A stretch of 31,591 bases of DNA from Spongospora subterranea f. sp. subterranea (taxonomy: Eukaryota; Endomyxa: Phytomyxea; Phytomyxea; Plasmodiophorida). Where the stretch lies: positions 1 to 31,591 of the forward strand of contig JAUGWO010000196.1 of assembly GCA_049724395.1 (NCBI GenBank), read 5' to 3'. Positions within the stretch are counted from its first letter, which is position 1. Each line of letters opens with the position of its first letter. This document shows, in pieces, positions 1 through 9,956 of this stretch. The notes under the pieces were generated by a model, which searched no databases, was not told the origin of the DNA, and saw only the letters and a list, made by a program, of their open reading frames with translations. The translations under genes were made by a program, and so were the position numbers.

Positions 1-152
1 GACCGCTGATAGGTATTAAGTTGTTCCCGCGATTCTGCCAGTTGTCGTGCAACTTCCGCGAGCTGCTCTGCGGTGGTGGTCTGCCAAGTTGTAATCGTGT
101 CCCCATTCGTCATGGCGGATCGTCGGATTTGCAATAAAGAGGGTGTCACGTT
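1..152 (-). mobile_element. LTR-retrotransposon fragment (gag start), runs off left edge
   Basis: Read on the minus strand, an ATG at about 112 opens a short polar, Gln/Glu-rich frame (starts MTNGDTITTW) that stays open to the window edge. It resembles the coiled N-terminus of Ty3-type gag proteins. The T+C-rich sequence upstream on that strand (about 150-460) would be its leader or LTR. Only about 37 codons are visible, so the family is a guess from style and position. It is treated as a partial old element copy. Confidence 0.35.
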
Positions 153-370
153 CGAGAGAGGTTAAGTTAGCTGTTAGTTAGGTGAGAGGAGAGGCAGAGA
201 GGTTAGCGACAAAAGTTAGAGGTGGTAAGTTATAGAAATATAGAGATGGTAGTTAGAGAGGAAGAGAGTGGGCAATAGAGAGGGAGAGGTTAAGTGAGCA
301 TAGGGAGGTGGGAGAGGTGAAGTTAGCTGTTAGTTAGGGGAGAGGTAGAGGGGTTAGCGACAGAAGGTTC
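153..370. repeat. Purine-rich stretch with a duplicated ~55-bp segment
   Basis: The plus strand is almost entirely A+G with scattered T. A segment containing AGTTAGCTGTTAGTTAGG and then GGTTAGCGACA occurs near 170-215 and again near 315-362, about 145 bp apart, with a few substitutions. Strong strand asymmetry of this kind suits a low-complexity leader or LTR of the neighbouring minus-strand element. No gene is visible here. Confidence 0.6.
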
Positions 371-422
371 GGACAAACTGTCAGGAATGTTAATACAAAC
401 GATGTTAATAGTAAACGACGTT

Positions 423-452
423 GTCCGAACTGAGCATTTGCCCAGTTCGGAC
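423..452. repeat. Perfect 10-bp-arm hairpin
   Basis: GTCCGAACTG (423-432) and CAGTTCGGAC (443-452) are perfect reverse complements around a 10-nt loop. A further partial copy (GTTCGGACAA) begins near 367. It may lie at or near the end of an LTR. The rest of 453-714 shows no gene; it holds only a short run of GTACGGTCG-like repeats near 490-525. Confidence 0.6.
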
Positions 453-714
453 GGTACGCTTCAATCGTTTATTAATAATATACGTTGTCAGTAGTACGGT
501 CGGTAGTACGGTCGACGTACGGTCGTGACACCTACGAGATATGCTTCCGAGTGGGAGTGTTGGAGATGCGTCACACTCTCCGGCGGTGAAAAGTCATGGA
601 CTAGGAGGTCAATAACGCGTGAATCATTACTATATGATTGAACACATCGAATACCGAATAAAACTCACTCCTTAATTACCACGATAACGCTCAATAGAAT
701 ATTCTCATTCAACG

Positions 715-1281
715 ATGCCAGCCTTAACGAGACAAGCTAATTCTCTCCAAACGAGCCTCGACGGCCAAGAATCTCTACCCGCTCCAGAATCTCTTACGAT
801 GACAGCTCTGATGTCAAAGGCGTTGTTCAGAAAGGCATTCGCCGAATTCTTACAGAAAGAGGTCTGGCCGAATGCTGGGATAAGTCTTAAGGATGCCCGC
901 TTGCTTTTGTCAGTGCAACCCGACTTTGTCGCCCAGCAAGAATGGTTGGAAGAAACTGTATCGCGGGCATCAGGTTTGATAATATTTTATCCCAAGTTCC
1001 ACCCGGAGTTTAATTGGATCGAAATGTTCTGGGGGTGCTACAAAAAAGTATACCCGAAAGCATTGCACGTATTCATTCAAGAATCTCGAAAGGGTCATTC
1101 CTATTGCTTTAAAGAGACATCAGTAGCAACGATGAGGCGTTTTGCTAGGAAATCATTCAGGTACTTGGATGCTTACCGGAAGAAGAACGGCATATTTCTC
1201 AATCAAAAACAGATTGAGTATGCCATGAAAAAATATCGTGCACACAGAACTGTCCCTGATTCTGTAATAAACGACTTGTAA
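715..1281 (+). pseudogene. DDE transposase C-terminal fragment (Tc1/IS630-like)
   Basis: The frame starts at an ATG, but the homologous part is only the C-terminal third of a transposase. It has a stretch ending in QPDFVAQQEWLEE, then FYPKFHPEFNWIEMFWG, where the Glu is the third acidic residue of the DDE triad, and a tail with YRKKNG and KKYRAHR. I know this tail from a family of IS630/Tc1-like transposases common in fungi and fungus-like protists. The two catalytic Asp blocks are absent, so this is a 5'-truncated copy. The element's right terminus follows at 1473-1491. The larger element at 7714-9954 carries the missing N-terminal blocks of the same family but lacks this C-terminus. Confidence 0.8.
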
Positions 1282-1472
1282 AAGCTAGTCACTCATTTTA
1301 TCAAATTCAAAGTACACAGTTACTGCTTTTTACATGTGGTTTGTTACAAAATCAGGAACCGTTCTGTAGGCACGATCATTTTCATGGCATATTCACCGTG
1401 TAATCTCATATATACACTTAAGTGTACATTAAATTTTATGAAAATAATTGGACTAGGGTTTGAACCTGTCCT

Positions 1473-1491
1473 TTTAAGGTGATCGCTACTG
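1473..1491. repeat. Right terminal inverted repeat of the truncated DDE element
   Basis: TTTAAGGTGATCGCTACTG differs by one base from the right terminus of the complete element (9936-9954) and is followed by TA (1492-1493), as expected for Tc1/mariner target sites. Next to it, 1451-1472 is a near-palindrome (GGACTAGGG..GTCC). No matching left terminus was found upstream of 715, so the left end is lost. The stretch 1282-1472 otherwise holds no gene. Confidence 0.75.
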
Positions 1492-2343
1492 TACCCTGAT
1501 GGGCCGCACCCCCTCCTTCAGTTCCAGTCCGCATTTGCTCTTCATTGAGCAAACCGCGCGTTCCTCCCGGTATTGTAGCACCGTTTCAGCAACCAGATTT
1601 CGAGTGGCCGAACGTTGACCAAATTATCACCAGCCAGCAATCTGCGAATTTAGCAAGCGAAATCAACGAAGCGGGTATTTTTTTTGTCATGAACGTTTCT
1701 GGTATATATGTTTCTGAAACAGACATCGTGTACATCCCTCTGGATGACGCGCAATTGCAACTCCGTTTAATGATCATAGCTCATAGTGGCTCGTCAGAAC
1801 ATCGTGGACGGCGTTCAACTTATCAAGCACTAGTTAACCGGTTTTTTTGGAACACCATTCGAAAGGATACGTTTGAGTTTGTGGATAAATGTCTGCACTG
1901 TCTTCCCGGAAAACAAAGGAGCGTATTCCACGAGCATTCGACGCATCTGCAAAAGCAACCCGTCCGAACAGCATTATTGATTTCGACTATTTGTTCGTCG
2001 GACTGTCCTGTTTGATGTTCAAACAGATTCTCGTAGTAAGGGATCGATTCTCCGGTTACATCGATAGTTTTCCCGCAATTGAGCCCACTGCAGCGCACAC
2101 AGCTTGCTCTCTGTTGGACTGGTTTACCAGGTTCGGAATTGTCCAAATTTGGGTTTCCGATCGAGGCTCTCATTTCTTGAATTGTGTGATCGAAGAACTA
2201 TGTTTGGCATTGCATGCTAACCATCATTTTCATTTAGCGTACACGCCGTGGTCTCATGGTGGCGTTGAGACGGCAAACTCTCACGTTTTGTCAGTGTTGA
2301 GGAGCTTATGTTCGGAAATGCGACTCAATCGCAATGAGTGGCC

Positions 2344-2757
2344 CAAGCTTGGTTCCTGTCTGTCCCTGTTGGTGGCAGGCATGTCCGGGTGACATGAGTT
2401 CGAAACCCCGTGAGTTATGGAATTTTGGAAGACCCCCCAAGGTTGAATGCAATACGGAAAAGTAGAGTGAATGTTGAGCACGAAGGTCTGACCACGTGGC
2501 CTCTAATGAATGTGGGAGAGCGAGCTGCTTGCAGTAAACTCTGAAACTCTGGATAGGCAATGTAATCAGGTGGGGGCAGGTCCCATTCGGTGTGGTCGTT
2601 AGGACAGATTATGTTGTTGAATCAAGCTCGGTCTAATAGGTTCCTTCATTGGAAACCCAAGCTACTTGTAGCGGCCAGGCGGTAGTAGGGAAAGCCTGGT
2701 AGTACACAGGCTTACTCAACCCATAAGAACCCGCGATCCTTTTATACCATACCATAC
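2344..2757 (+). mobile_element. tRNA-derived SINE inserted in the chromovirus
   Basis: A 414-bp insert is flanked by a perfect 12-bp target-site duplication, CAATGAGTGGCC at 2332-2343 and 2758-2769. The head looks like a class II (long variable arm) tRNA: a stem CATGTC/GACATG followed by a B-box-like GAGTTCGAAACCCC near 2395-2408. The tail ends in a short (ATACC)n tract. Internal Pol III-type box, tailless body, simple-repeat 3' end and clean duplication together define a SINE. There is no coding capacity. The A box is weak, and I cannot name the family or the LINE partner that moved it. No second copy is visible in this window. Confidence 0.8.
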
Positions 2758-3510
2758 CAATGAGTGGCCTACACTCCTCCCGCTAGTTCGTTTTTCCCTG
2801 AATAACTCGATCTCACCCTCATTTGGTTTTGCTCCAATAACCTTGTTTTCGGGCAGAGAGCCATCGTCTCCGTTAGAAGCAATCTGGTCCCCCAACAGTT
2901 CGAAAGTTATACACGTCGTACTATCAAAAAAAGATTTATATGCTCATGTTGATAAGCTAAGAAATAGTTTTGCCGATATGCATCGTGAGGTCTCCCGTGT
3001 TCGAGAAGAAACACTACGACGACATAACCGACTTCAGCGCGCCTCAAAGGCCAATTTTGCTGTAGGCGATTTTGTACTTTACGCTATGCCACAACGTCAG
3101 CTGGGTGGCAAGTTAAACTTTAAATGACATGCACCTGCACGTATCAAAGGAGCAGTGTCCGATTTTGTTTTTCAAGTGGAAGATCAGTTACCAGACAAGT
3201 CTCTAATGTGCATTGTCAACGCCTCAAATTTTATGCAGATTCGTCTTTGAACGTAACGACCGACCTATTAATTCAAATAGCTCATGATAACACAGGCTTC
3301 GAAGTTCAAGAGATCATGGATGTTCGTAAGGAGAAAGACGGATCATGGGTTTTATTGATTAGGTGGTTTAATTTCACCCAGGAATTTTATACCTGGGAAC
3401 CACTCGAGCATTTGTTGGTTGAATGTCCGACTCATGTTAAAACTCTTCTCCAGAAAGACAACCGAAAATTTAAAGGCATTTTGGAGTTTCTCCGGATGAA
3501 AGGAGGGGAA

Positions 3511-4016
3511 TGAGACGGATCAGACCCGTCTGTTGTCCGGAGTTTTTTTTTTAGTTCTAATACAGACCTTGTTTGTCCACAATCGTGGGTGTGTTGGCGA
3601 CCCGAGTCCAGGCTCGTAATTCCTAAGACGCCAACACAGTTTAGGCTGCGGAACCGGCACAGAAGGCAAAGGAAGTGCACCTTTCGCTTTGTGTCTTCTT
3701 GGGATGCGTGGACGCTCCGAAAACTCGCATCCACGCCTGGGGCATTGATATAAACCGAGGCATGACTTCAAGTGTGTAACACGCCGATTCGATCGGTTTC
3801 CTTGATATATCAACATTGCCCAGCCGACACCCCGGGCTTCGCGCGAATTACAACTTTCGGACAAAGGGACCGAATAGGGCACGTCTCCATTCGGATATTC
3901 GGGAGAGCTGAGGAGAGGGTCTTTACATTTGGCTGTTGCAACTGCCAATTGTTCATCTGCAGACAGATACATTAAACTAAATTGATCTAGCACGGTTTCG
4001 ACGTCTCTTCAATCAT
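3511..4016 (+). repeat. Probable 3' LTR of the chromovirus fossil
   Basis: Sequence starting TGAGACGG directly follows the polypurine tract at the end of the chromodomain frame, the normal position of a 3' LTR. It holds inverted repeats such as GTGTTGGCG/CGCCAACAC (about 3590-3640). The right boundary is uncertain; a CGTCTCTTCA at about 4007-4016 would be an imperfect match to the start. The 5' LTR is not in the window, so the end could not be confirmed by comparison. Confidence 0.45.
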
Positions 4017-4301
4017 ACACGAATTTGCCACAGAATTTGATAGCGGACCTGAAGTAAAGTTGAACTTATGTGTCTCTTCTTCTGCAATGGATTGGGGCGG
4101 CGATTTGCAAGACGCATCCTGCGGCGACTTCCGTGGTGAAGTATCTTTGTAAAAAAAAGCTTTGGGCATGGACTGTGGATACGAGGGGGCCAGAAGCTCA
4201 TCCGTCAGCGATGTATCGACACGATCCCCGTTAACCGTTGTAAAAGCGACAGCAATGCCTTGCACCCGTTGACCAGGAACCTTTGAAGCTCGGTCATTCT
4301 A
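3987..4301 (-). CDS. Unrecognised minus-strand frame, possible exon
   Basis: A frame of about 100 codons, rich in Ser, Pro and Thr, runs from just after an in-frame TAG (near 4302) to a stop at 3987. It has no ATG at its upstream end. An AG preceded by a TA-rich stretch sits at that end, so it could be the last exon of a spliced gene or a transduced host fragment. I recognise no domain. Its 3' end overlaps the uncertain end of the LTR. Chance openness cannot be excluded. Confidence 0.25.
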
Positions 4302-4389
4302 TCGAGCAATAAAATACTTTAATATATAGGAAAATGGATCTCCAAGATTTCCAAGGATGAGTCAAGTCGCAACGGGGTGACCATTGAAA

Positions 4390-4451
4390 AAAGCTAGGGT
4401 TTGGGTTGTTACCGTGTAGTAAAGCTAGGGTTTGGGTTATTACCGTGTAGT
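4390..4451. repeat. Two tandem 31-bp repeats left of Crypton 1
   Basis: Two adjacent copies of a 31-bp unit (AAAGCTAGGGTTTGGG then TT.TTACCGTGTAGT) at 4390-4420 and 4421-4451 differ at one position. They lie between the candidate left end of Crypton 1 (4372) and its start codon. The rest of 4302-4704 shows no gene. Near 4567-4605 there are GGTCATGACC and GTGACC motifs that recur on the right side of the element. Confidence 0.7.
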
Positions 4452-4704
4452 ACGCACTTTTAAACTGCGTGGGTTGTTATTGGTTGGGTAACAACAAAAT
4501 TCGTACAGCGCCTATTTAAACGGCTGTATTGATTTTAGTTTGTGAATAAATTTGCCCCTAGTAGACTGGGTCATGACCGGGTGACCAACCCACAATGTGA
4601 CCAAGGAATAATTAGTGCGTATAGGCTTCTAGGTACAGTGACGGTCCACGCTACACCTGTATGCAATCTCAGGGCACTCGTGCTCCATCTCCACATCATC
4701 ACAA

Positions 4705-7004
4705 ATGAATCCGACCGTCGTATCGTCTCTAGCGGAACAGCGTAGGCAACAAACTGACCTACGGTTAGAAGAATTGCAAGCCGCACATCGTTTGCAATTT
4801 CAAGTCGGCGAGCATCGTCCTCAGACGACGAAAAACACGTGGTCGGGCAAACAGAAAGAATTCCTTGACTGGAACGTTTGCAAAGGCTATCCAAAAGATT
4901 TGATCAATGAAGGCAAGTTTCTTCTTTTTTTGCACGAAGTCAAAGATCGCCGGCCATATAAGCGTGGCCGGAAACGCTCGTCCATTGCACTCAGCAGAAC
5001 GTCTGAACCGGAGAACTGCCGCCCTGATCATTTGGGTTGGCATACCCTTGACGGATACGTCAATGCTGTTATGGATCTTTGGAGACTGCAGCATATGCTG
5101 GGGCGGTATCCTCCTGAATTTCCGATATCGGCACGCCCTCCGAGTGTCAAAGAATTTCTCAAAAGCTCAAAAAAAGACGTCATGGATCGTGAAAACGCCA
5201 TGTTTTTAGATCGTGGAATTGGGACTTTGGCCGATGAAATTTCCGCCCATGAGTTTGGCGAACTCGCCAAGCATTATTGGAAACTGGACAGCGAGGAGGG
5301 TCTGAAACAGCGGACAGATTATCTGTTATCGTTCGCTCTGACGTGCAGGGGCGACAATCTTCGACGACTCAAGTTATCGGAGATTGGACATAAATTCTTC
5401 CCCGGCGAAGGTGTCAGTGGCGCTCATCTTCTGCGTACTGTGTGGCGAAGGTCGAAGAAAAACCAGTTTGGAAAAGTGCAACAGAATGCGTTGATGCGTC
5501 ATTCATCAGTGAGTTTGTGCCCTTTCGGAAGCTTGTCTTTGTATTTCTTCTTTCGATTTCAAGTTCGGGGCGATCCTTGGCCTGATCTTTTCGAAGCAAG
5601 CCGTTGGTACAACCTATTCGTTTTGCCGAATGGTATCCATTCAGATAAGCCGATGACATTCACCAAACAGTATGAAGCCATCAAGGCTGCTCAAGCTTCG
5701 CTCGGTCTGGCCATCACAACGAAAACGCAAATGGGTCGAAAGGGCGGCGCGTCCATGGCCGAAAATCTGGGTGCAAGTGAAGCCTCTGTTGACAAGAATG
5801 GCCACTGGCAAGTACGTTCGCGTGGCGGAGCCTACACAAACAACGTCATCCCATGGGAATGCGTTCGGGTTTTGGCAGGGTTCTCTGCCGATCCTAAACA
5901 GTATTACCTGCCACGAGCTTTGTTGGACCCGCCGGAACATCTTCGAAAGTTGGTATTTCCCGGTCTGGAGGCGTCACAACAACAGGTTGCATCGTTGTTA
6001 TCGTCCGGCGTTAGAAAGACGGAGATTGCAGGACAAAGCTTTCTCAGCTTGCTAGATCACATGCGAACAGTCATCCTACAAGATTCTGCTATTCTAATAG
6101 CTGATGAGGATCATTCATCTCATGCAATATGGCAACATCCGATATTCTCTTCAGAGGCGTTCACGACCTTTGCTGCTGAGCTGTCCGGCAAGATCTCTTC
6201 CACCGTAACCCCGTCGACGATCGAAGTCTTGCGAGCGTTGCCAGCCGTCGGCGGTCATCTATGCGAGCTGGTTCATGCGAGCGCTGTTCATTCGCGATCA
6301 ATATCTTGTCTTGACCAGAAGTTCGACCAGAAGATCCAGCAAGTGAACGAGGACATGAACAAAAACTTGCTAATGATCCGCAACGAATGTCTTCAAGTGA
6401 TGGCGTCCACTTTAACTGGACTGGGAAATTGTATGTCGACACAGGTATGGGCGGATCAACTGCATGATTTCTGAAAACCATACTAAGATTGATGGTAACC
6501 ACAGGTTGGATTTGATGCGAGCGCAGATGCTGTCGCTGTCGCGAGTCGTCCTTCCGAATCGCTTCATTTTGACACGAATGGCAATGCCGATTATATCATC
6601 GAGCCGGCTGTCATTGTTCCTGACCCAGCTGTTGTTGTCCCGTTTCGAATGAACAGATCTGTGACGACGTGCACGATGCATGGAAGGAATGGAAATACGG
6701 CGGTATTTTCATGGACAACGTCGTTGTACCGCCGATAGAAGAGCTGGAATCGCGTCCTGGCAAGAAGTGGCGAGGTGCCAAGAGCTCTGCGGAAGGAAAG
6801 TTTTTTACTAGACGAAAACCTCTATTTGATGCTGTTGACGACCTGCTCAAGGAGGGATTTAGCGAATCCGACGCGTTGAAGTTGCTCGACGACCTATGCG
6901 TTGCCAAATGTCATACGCTTCGGAAGCTTTGCGATCAGATTGCTATACGCTACGGCATCTGGGACCGAGTTCGTTGCTTTTCTAGTAGCCTTACCGCAAT
7001 ATAA
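4705..7004 (+). CDS. Crypton tyrosine recombinase with GCR1_C-like domain, three exons
   Basis: Exons 4705-6444, 6505-6609 and 6657-7004 give about 730 residues. Intron 1 (60 nt, GTATGG..CCACAG with ATACTAAG) and intron 2 (47 nt, GTCATT..AACAG with CTGAC) are both phase 0, and the frame is then continuous. Residues 1-130 form the core-binding region. The catalytic domain follows, with Arg215 in CRGDN, Lys near 251-257, a TQMGR block where HxxR is expected (His to Gln at 342), HW at 367-368 and the candidate nucleophile Tyr377 in GGAY. Exon 3 encodes a GCR1_C-like DNA-binding domain (WKEWKYGG, KKWR, KFFTRRK). It would cut and rejoin DNA at the element ends. The Gln may weaken activity. The splicing is inferred. 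Confidence 0.85.
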
Positions 7005-7713
7005 CCTATAAAGTTGCTAACTTTGACGGTTTCGTGTGAATGCGATTTATTGATGTGTGGCTGCCGGTGGTCGTCGACTTTATACTAATGTAAAGTAGGA
7101 AAAACTCGAAGTAAATTACGTATTCTTTTAATATTCGAAAATAGAACACCAGGTACAGTAAAACTTCTATCCTATCGGACCGCGGCATCCATAAAACGGC
7201 TTTCTATTGGAACGAGTTCGATTGATGGGGAGTGGCATCGGCAATGTGGGTGCGAGAGTAAACGGATCGCATTGATCGCAAAGACGTTGACGCGTGGGCG
7301 TTCTGACCAAGCATGATTTATCCTAGAGAATCTGGACATTAGCCGGACAGGATGTGAGCCTTAGCAGAGAAGTCGACAGAGACGTCAATCGAAGCAGGCC
7401 TGCGCCGCCCGGCAGAATGCTCTCCAGAGGCTGGTGAACTGCGCATGGGGGGCGTCGATGACAGCCCCCGGGATCCAAGCGAATTTTATTTCCAATAAAA
7501 ATGACCAAGCGTAATTTTATTTGAAAGAAAATTCGAATTTGGTCACCCTTGGTCACCCTCCCCAGTCAGAATGGCCGTGACCGACCTGCCCGCGCCACAG
7601 TCACAGGTGTGACCACGGGGTGACCAGGGTAATTTTATTTCGTTCGAACTCACTACGAACTCACGCAGTTTCTCATGGTACGAACTCAAGCATGACGTTA
7701 CAATTCATTGGTA
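7005..7713. other. Gene-free stretch with GGTGACC inverted repeats
   Basis: No gene is supported here. At 7540-7626 there are two direct copies of TTGGTCACCCT and, downstream, GTGTGACCACGGGGTGACCA in the opposite sense, forming a long imperfect inverted repeat around a GC-rich centre. AATTTTATTT lies outside it on both sides. This probably belongs to the right end of Crypton 1. A CAGTAAAACTTCTATCC at about 7156 vaguely resembles a pogo-type terminus but has no partner. Confidence 0.5.
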
Positions 7714-9954
7714 CAGTGGCGATCACCTTAAACCGACAATATCAAACCCATTCAGGCTCATCCCAGAAGTGGGCCAAAGGCGCCTTTCGGTGAGAATCTG
7801 ACAATTCCTTTTTGGACAAGACCGTTAATTGCATAACCAAACTCACTGGTAAACTGCATGTCTTGAGTAACCCGTTCTCCACCGGAAACATACCATCCTG
7901 ACCTCACATGCGCTACATTTTTTCCACCATCGGACAGATTTAACCTTGAAGCAACAAGCCCATCAGGCGGCATAGCTCCTATGATTTTGCGAGTTATCGA
8001 AAGCGAAAACTGGCTTGGAATTAAGATGAAGCACCCGAAAGACAATCAGCGCTAATTTCGTCTGCTCCACAAGATCCCTGTTGGTCCAATATCCATCTGC
8101 GTTTTTTGACCTGGTTTTATCAACTTGAGAGCTGCAATGGTTGAGCCAACTGATCCAAACCAGCTGTGATTTCTGGGAAAGCTTCAGCGATCTCATTCGT
8201 CAGCAAAACTTCCATATTCCCATGGCACTGGCACAAAAACTGGGACACCATAATGGATCTGCCAGATCCTTTTGGCCTCAAAATCTGACGATCGCCTTCT
8301 AACCAAATTGTCTTCTTACTGTCATTTGATTCAAAGCAAGTCTCATCATGAGTTAATAACACTAGGGAACTTTTGTTTGGAAGAACTTCGGCAGGAATCA
8401 CACTTTCCATGTTATCGCCCTCGTACTTGTCCATGCGAGAGTAAAGCTTGGCAAATAACTCTAAAAACCTAATAAAAGTAGCAAAGTGGGCTAAAGTGTA
8501 AACGCAAAGGGTTGGGAGTGTCGTATCGTTGACGATACTCAACAACATCTGGGCGCTCATGTCCATCAGTATAGGTGCCTTTCTTATATTCAGTTCTTCG
8601 AAAACCAAGACGGTGAAGCCATCTTCGTGCAGTCACTTCTGTTATGATTGTGCAATTTGTAAAGCCGAGGCAGTCAACCCTGTGCAGGTTTTCACTAACC
8701 CATTTCGAAAAGGAGAGACCATCAACTAATTCGATTGGCTGACTTCTTAAGTAGTTTAAACACGCATTGGCGACATCTGGGTCTTCAATCAATGATCTAG
8801 TTTTCACGTGTTTGCCTTGGCAAGATGCCTTGATTGTCTTGAATTGAAGAAAGTGCAATGCCCATTGACGAAGTCTCCGGCTTCAATAATCACAGCCTTT
8901 TCCAGCACCGAAGAAGACCTTGCTGATTTCCAACGACGTCTTCATCTTCAACCTGGGATTAAATTTAATCGCTTCCAAGTACCTCAATATGCACATATAT
9001 TGAACATTCTCAAACTTGTTGACATTGTGGTTTTCAGCAGTTTGACTATTTCTCAATGAAATTTTGCCTTTCAATATTTCGATTGATTCATCGATAGAGC
9101 CCTCGAACTCGTCGATGCAGTCTGGTTGTGCGAAACCATCATCCTCAACTTCTTCCAGGGCGGATAATACAACCCCATCTGCTGTTTCATTTTGACCTGA
9201 ACCAAACCAATGTGTGATCTTTTTACATCCAATCATGGATTGTTCTCTTAACCGCCTTTCTTTTTGTTTTTGAAATTGGGACGATCTCCCATCACCTGTG
9301 TGAGACTTTCTGAAATGCGAATCTGCACCAGGAGTCCCATTTTAGAACACTTGATGCTACAGTTTCATTGATTTGGCACAGAAAGTCATCTGGCTCAGAA
9401 ATTACAAAATTGTCATCATCCTCTGACGCTTCGGAACAGGTGAAATTATCGTGGAAAGAAGAAACAGAAATCAAATCACACTCTTCAATGCTGACCGTAC
9501 TGATTTTGCGATGGCCGAATCGCGTTGTTGCAAGGTTCACAAGATGCTTTAGACGCTTGTTAAAGGGAGGCATTGCCAGCGATATACAGTATGAGCTCAC
9601 ACAGTCCGCAAGTTGACATCATTGAGTGCGCGCACATTGATACACTAGCCACTGTTTGTGCATTACGGCCAATCTATAAGTGCGCGACTGCGCATTTCAA
9701 AGTGCGCAATAAATTGCGTACGGAGTTTGTTCCATATGTACAGTCCAATTCACGGCGCGACCACTGTATCTATAAAGTGTATCTACTCCGTCAATATTGC
9801 TGCAAAAGAAAAACATAAAACAGTACAATTGTTGGTCTTGCCAAGACCTACTGAGCCATGATCAAGTTTAGCGATTTTAAGTGAAATCTGACGACTAGAC
9901 ATTGTCAAGGTGGTGCACAGTCACGGAATTGTCGGTTTAAGGTGATCGCCACTG
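7714..9954 (-). mobile_element. TA-flanked Tc1/IS630-like transposon with perfect 27-bp inverted termini
   Basis: The 27 bp at 7714-7740 (starting CAGTGGCGATCACCTTAAAC) and 9928-9954 are exact reverse complements, each flanked outside by TA (7712-7713 and 9955-9956). The 2241-bp element carries transposase coding sequence on the minus strand that stops just inside the left terminus. Perfect termini point to a fairly recent insertion, yet the coding region is split over several frames and lacks the last third of the enzyme. It therefore looks like an internally deleted, non-autonomous copy. It belongs to the same family as the fragment at 715-1491. Confidence 0.88.
7758..9573 (-). pseudogene. 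DDE transposase of the 2.24-kb element, broken
   Basis: The minus-strand ATG at 9573 begins MPPFNKRLKHL. Downstream pieces, in consistent order but in different frames, are: an acidic N-terminal part (9573-8883), a helix-rich part with TARRWLHRLGFR and TDGHERPDVV (8858-8560), the first catalytic block LTHDETCFESND with RPKGSGRSIMVS (about 8350-8250), NADGYWTNRDLV and FDNSQNH with the second Asp (about 8110-8000), and LVASRLNLSDGGK (about 7950). The third catalytic block (PKFH..WIE..WG), seen in the copy at 715-1281, is absent; the frame stops at 7758. At least three frame changes separate the blocks. No intron was assigned, so some may be splicing, but the missing C-terminus makes this copy inactive. 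Confidence 0.82.
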
Positions 9955-9956
9955 TA

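Larger units (their letters stand above)
1545..4016 (+). mobile_element. Ty3/Gypsy chromovirus fossil (integrase to chromodomain, 3' LTR)
   Basis: Plus-strand remains of a chromovirus pol 3' part. Parts in order: an integrase zinc-binding region (about 1.75-1.92 kb, His..His..Cys..Cys), the integrase catalytic core (about 2.0-2.9 kb), a post-core region (about 2.85-3.2 kb), and a chromodomain with a typical YTWEPLEHL core (about 3.28-3.5 kb). A purine-rich tract (AAAGGAGGGGAA) and a probable 3' LTR follow. gag, protease, RT and RNase H are missing on the left. The copy is clearly broken, with several breaks, and is interrupted by a SINE. The chromodomain type recalls Ty3 elements of oomycetes. 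It is old. Confidence 0.88.
4372..7626 (+). mobile_element. Crypton 1 (tyrosine-recombinase DNA transposon), candidate extent
   Basis: The element is defined by its recombinase gene (4705-7004). The limits offered are a direct repeat, ACGGGGTGACCA, at 4372-4383 and 7615-7626, bracketing 3.2 kb, a normal Crypton length. Both flanks also carry extra GTGACC/GGTCAC motifs (about 4567-4605 and 7540-7626). Cryptons move by tyrosine recombinase and leave short direct repeats rather than inverted termini, so a direct repeat is the expected signal. The boundaries are inferred. The stretch 7005-7614 holds no other recognisable gene. Confidence 0.55.

Noticed and set aside
3520-3993. 157-codon minus-strand frame
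   Set aside because: Lies across the presumed LTR and has low-complexity Arg/Ser/Pro composition; no homology seen.
4390-4451. AGGGTTTGGGTT motif as telomeric repeat
   Set aside because: Only two 31-bp copies, each with one such motif; no run of short G-rich telomere units.
7156-7190. Pogo/Tigger-like terminus CAGTAAAACTTCTATCC
   Set aside because: No inverted partner and no pogo-type transposase in the window.
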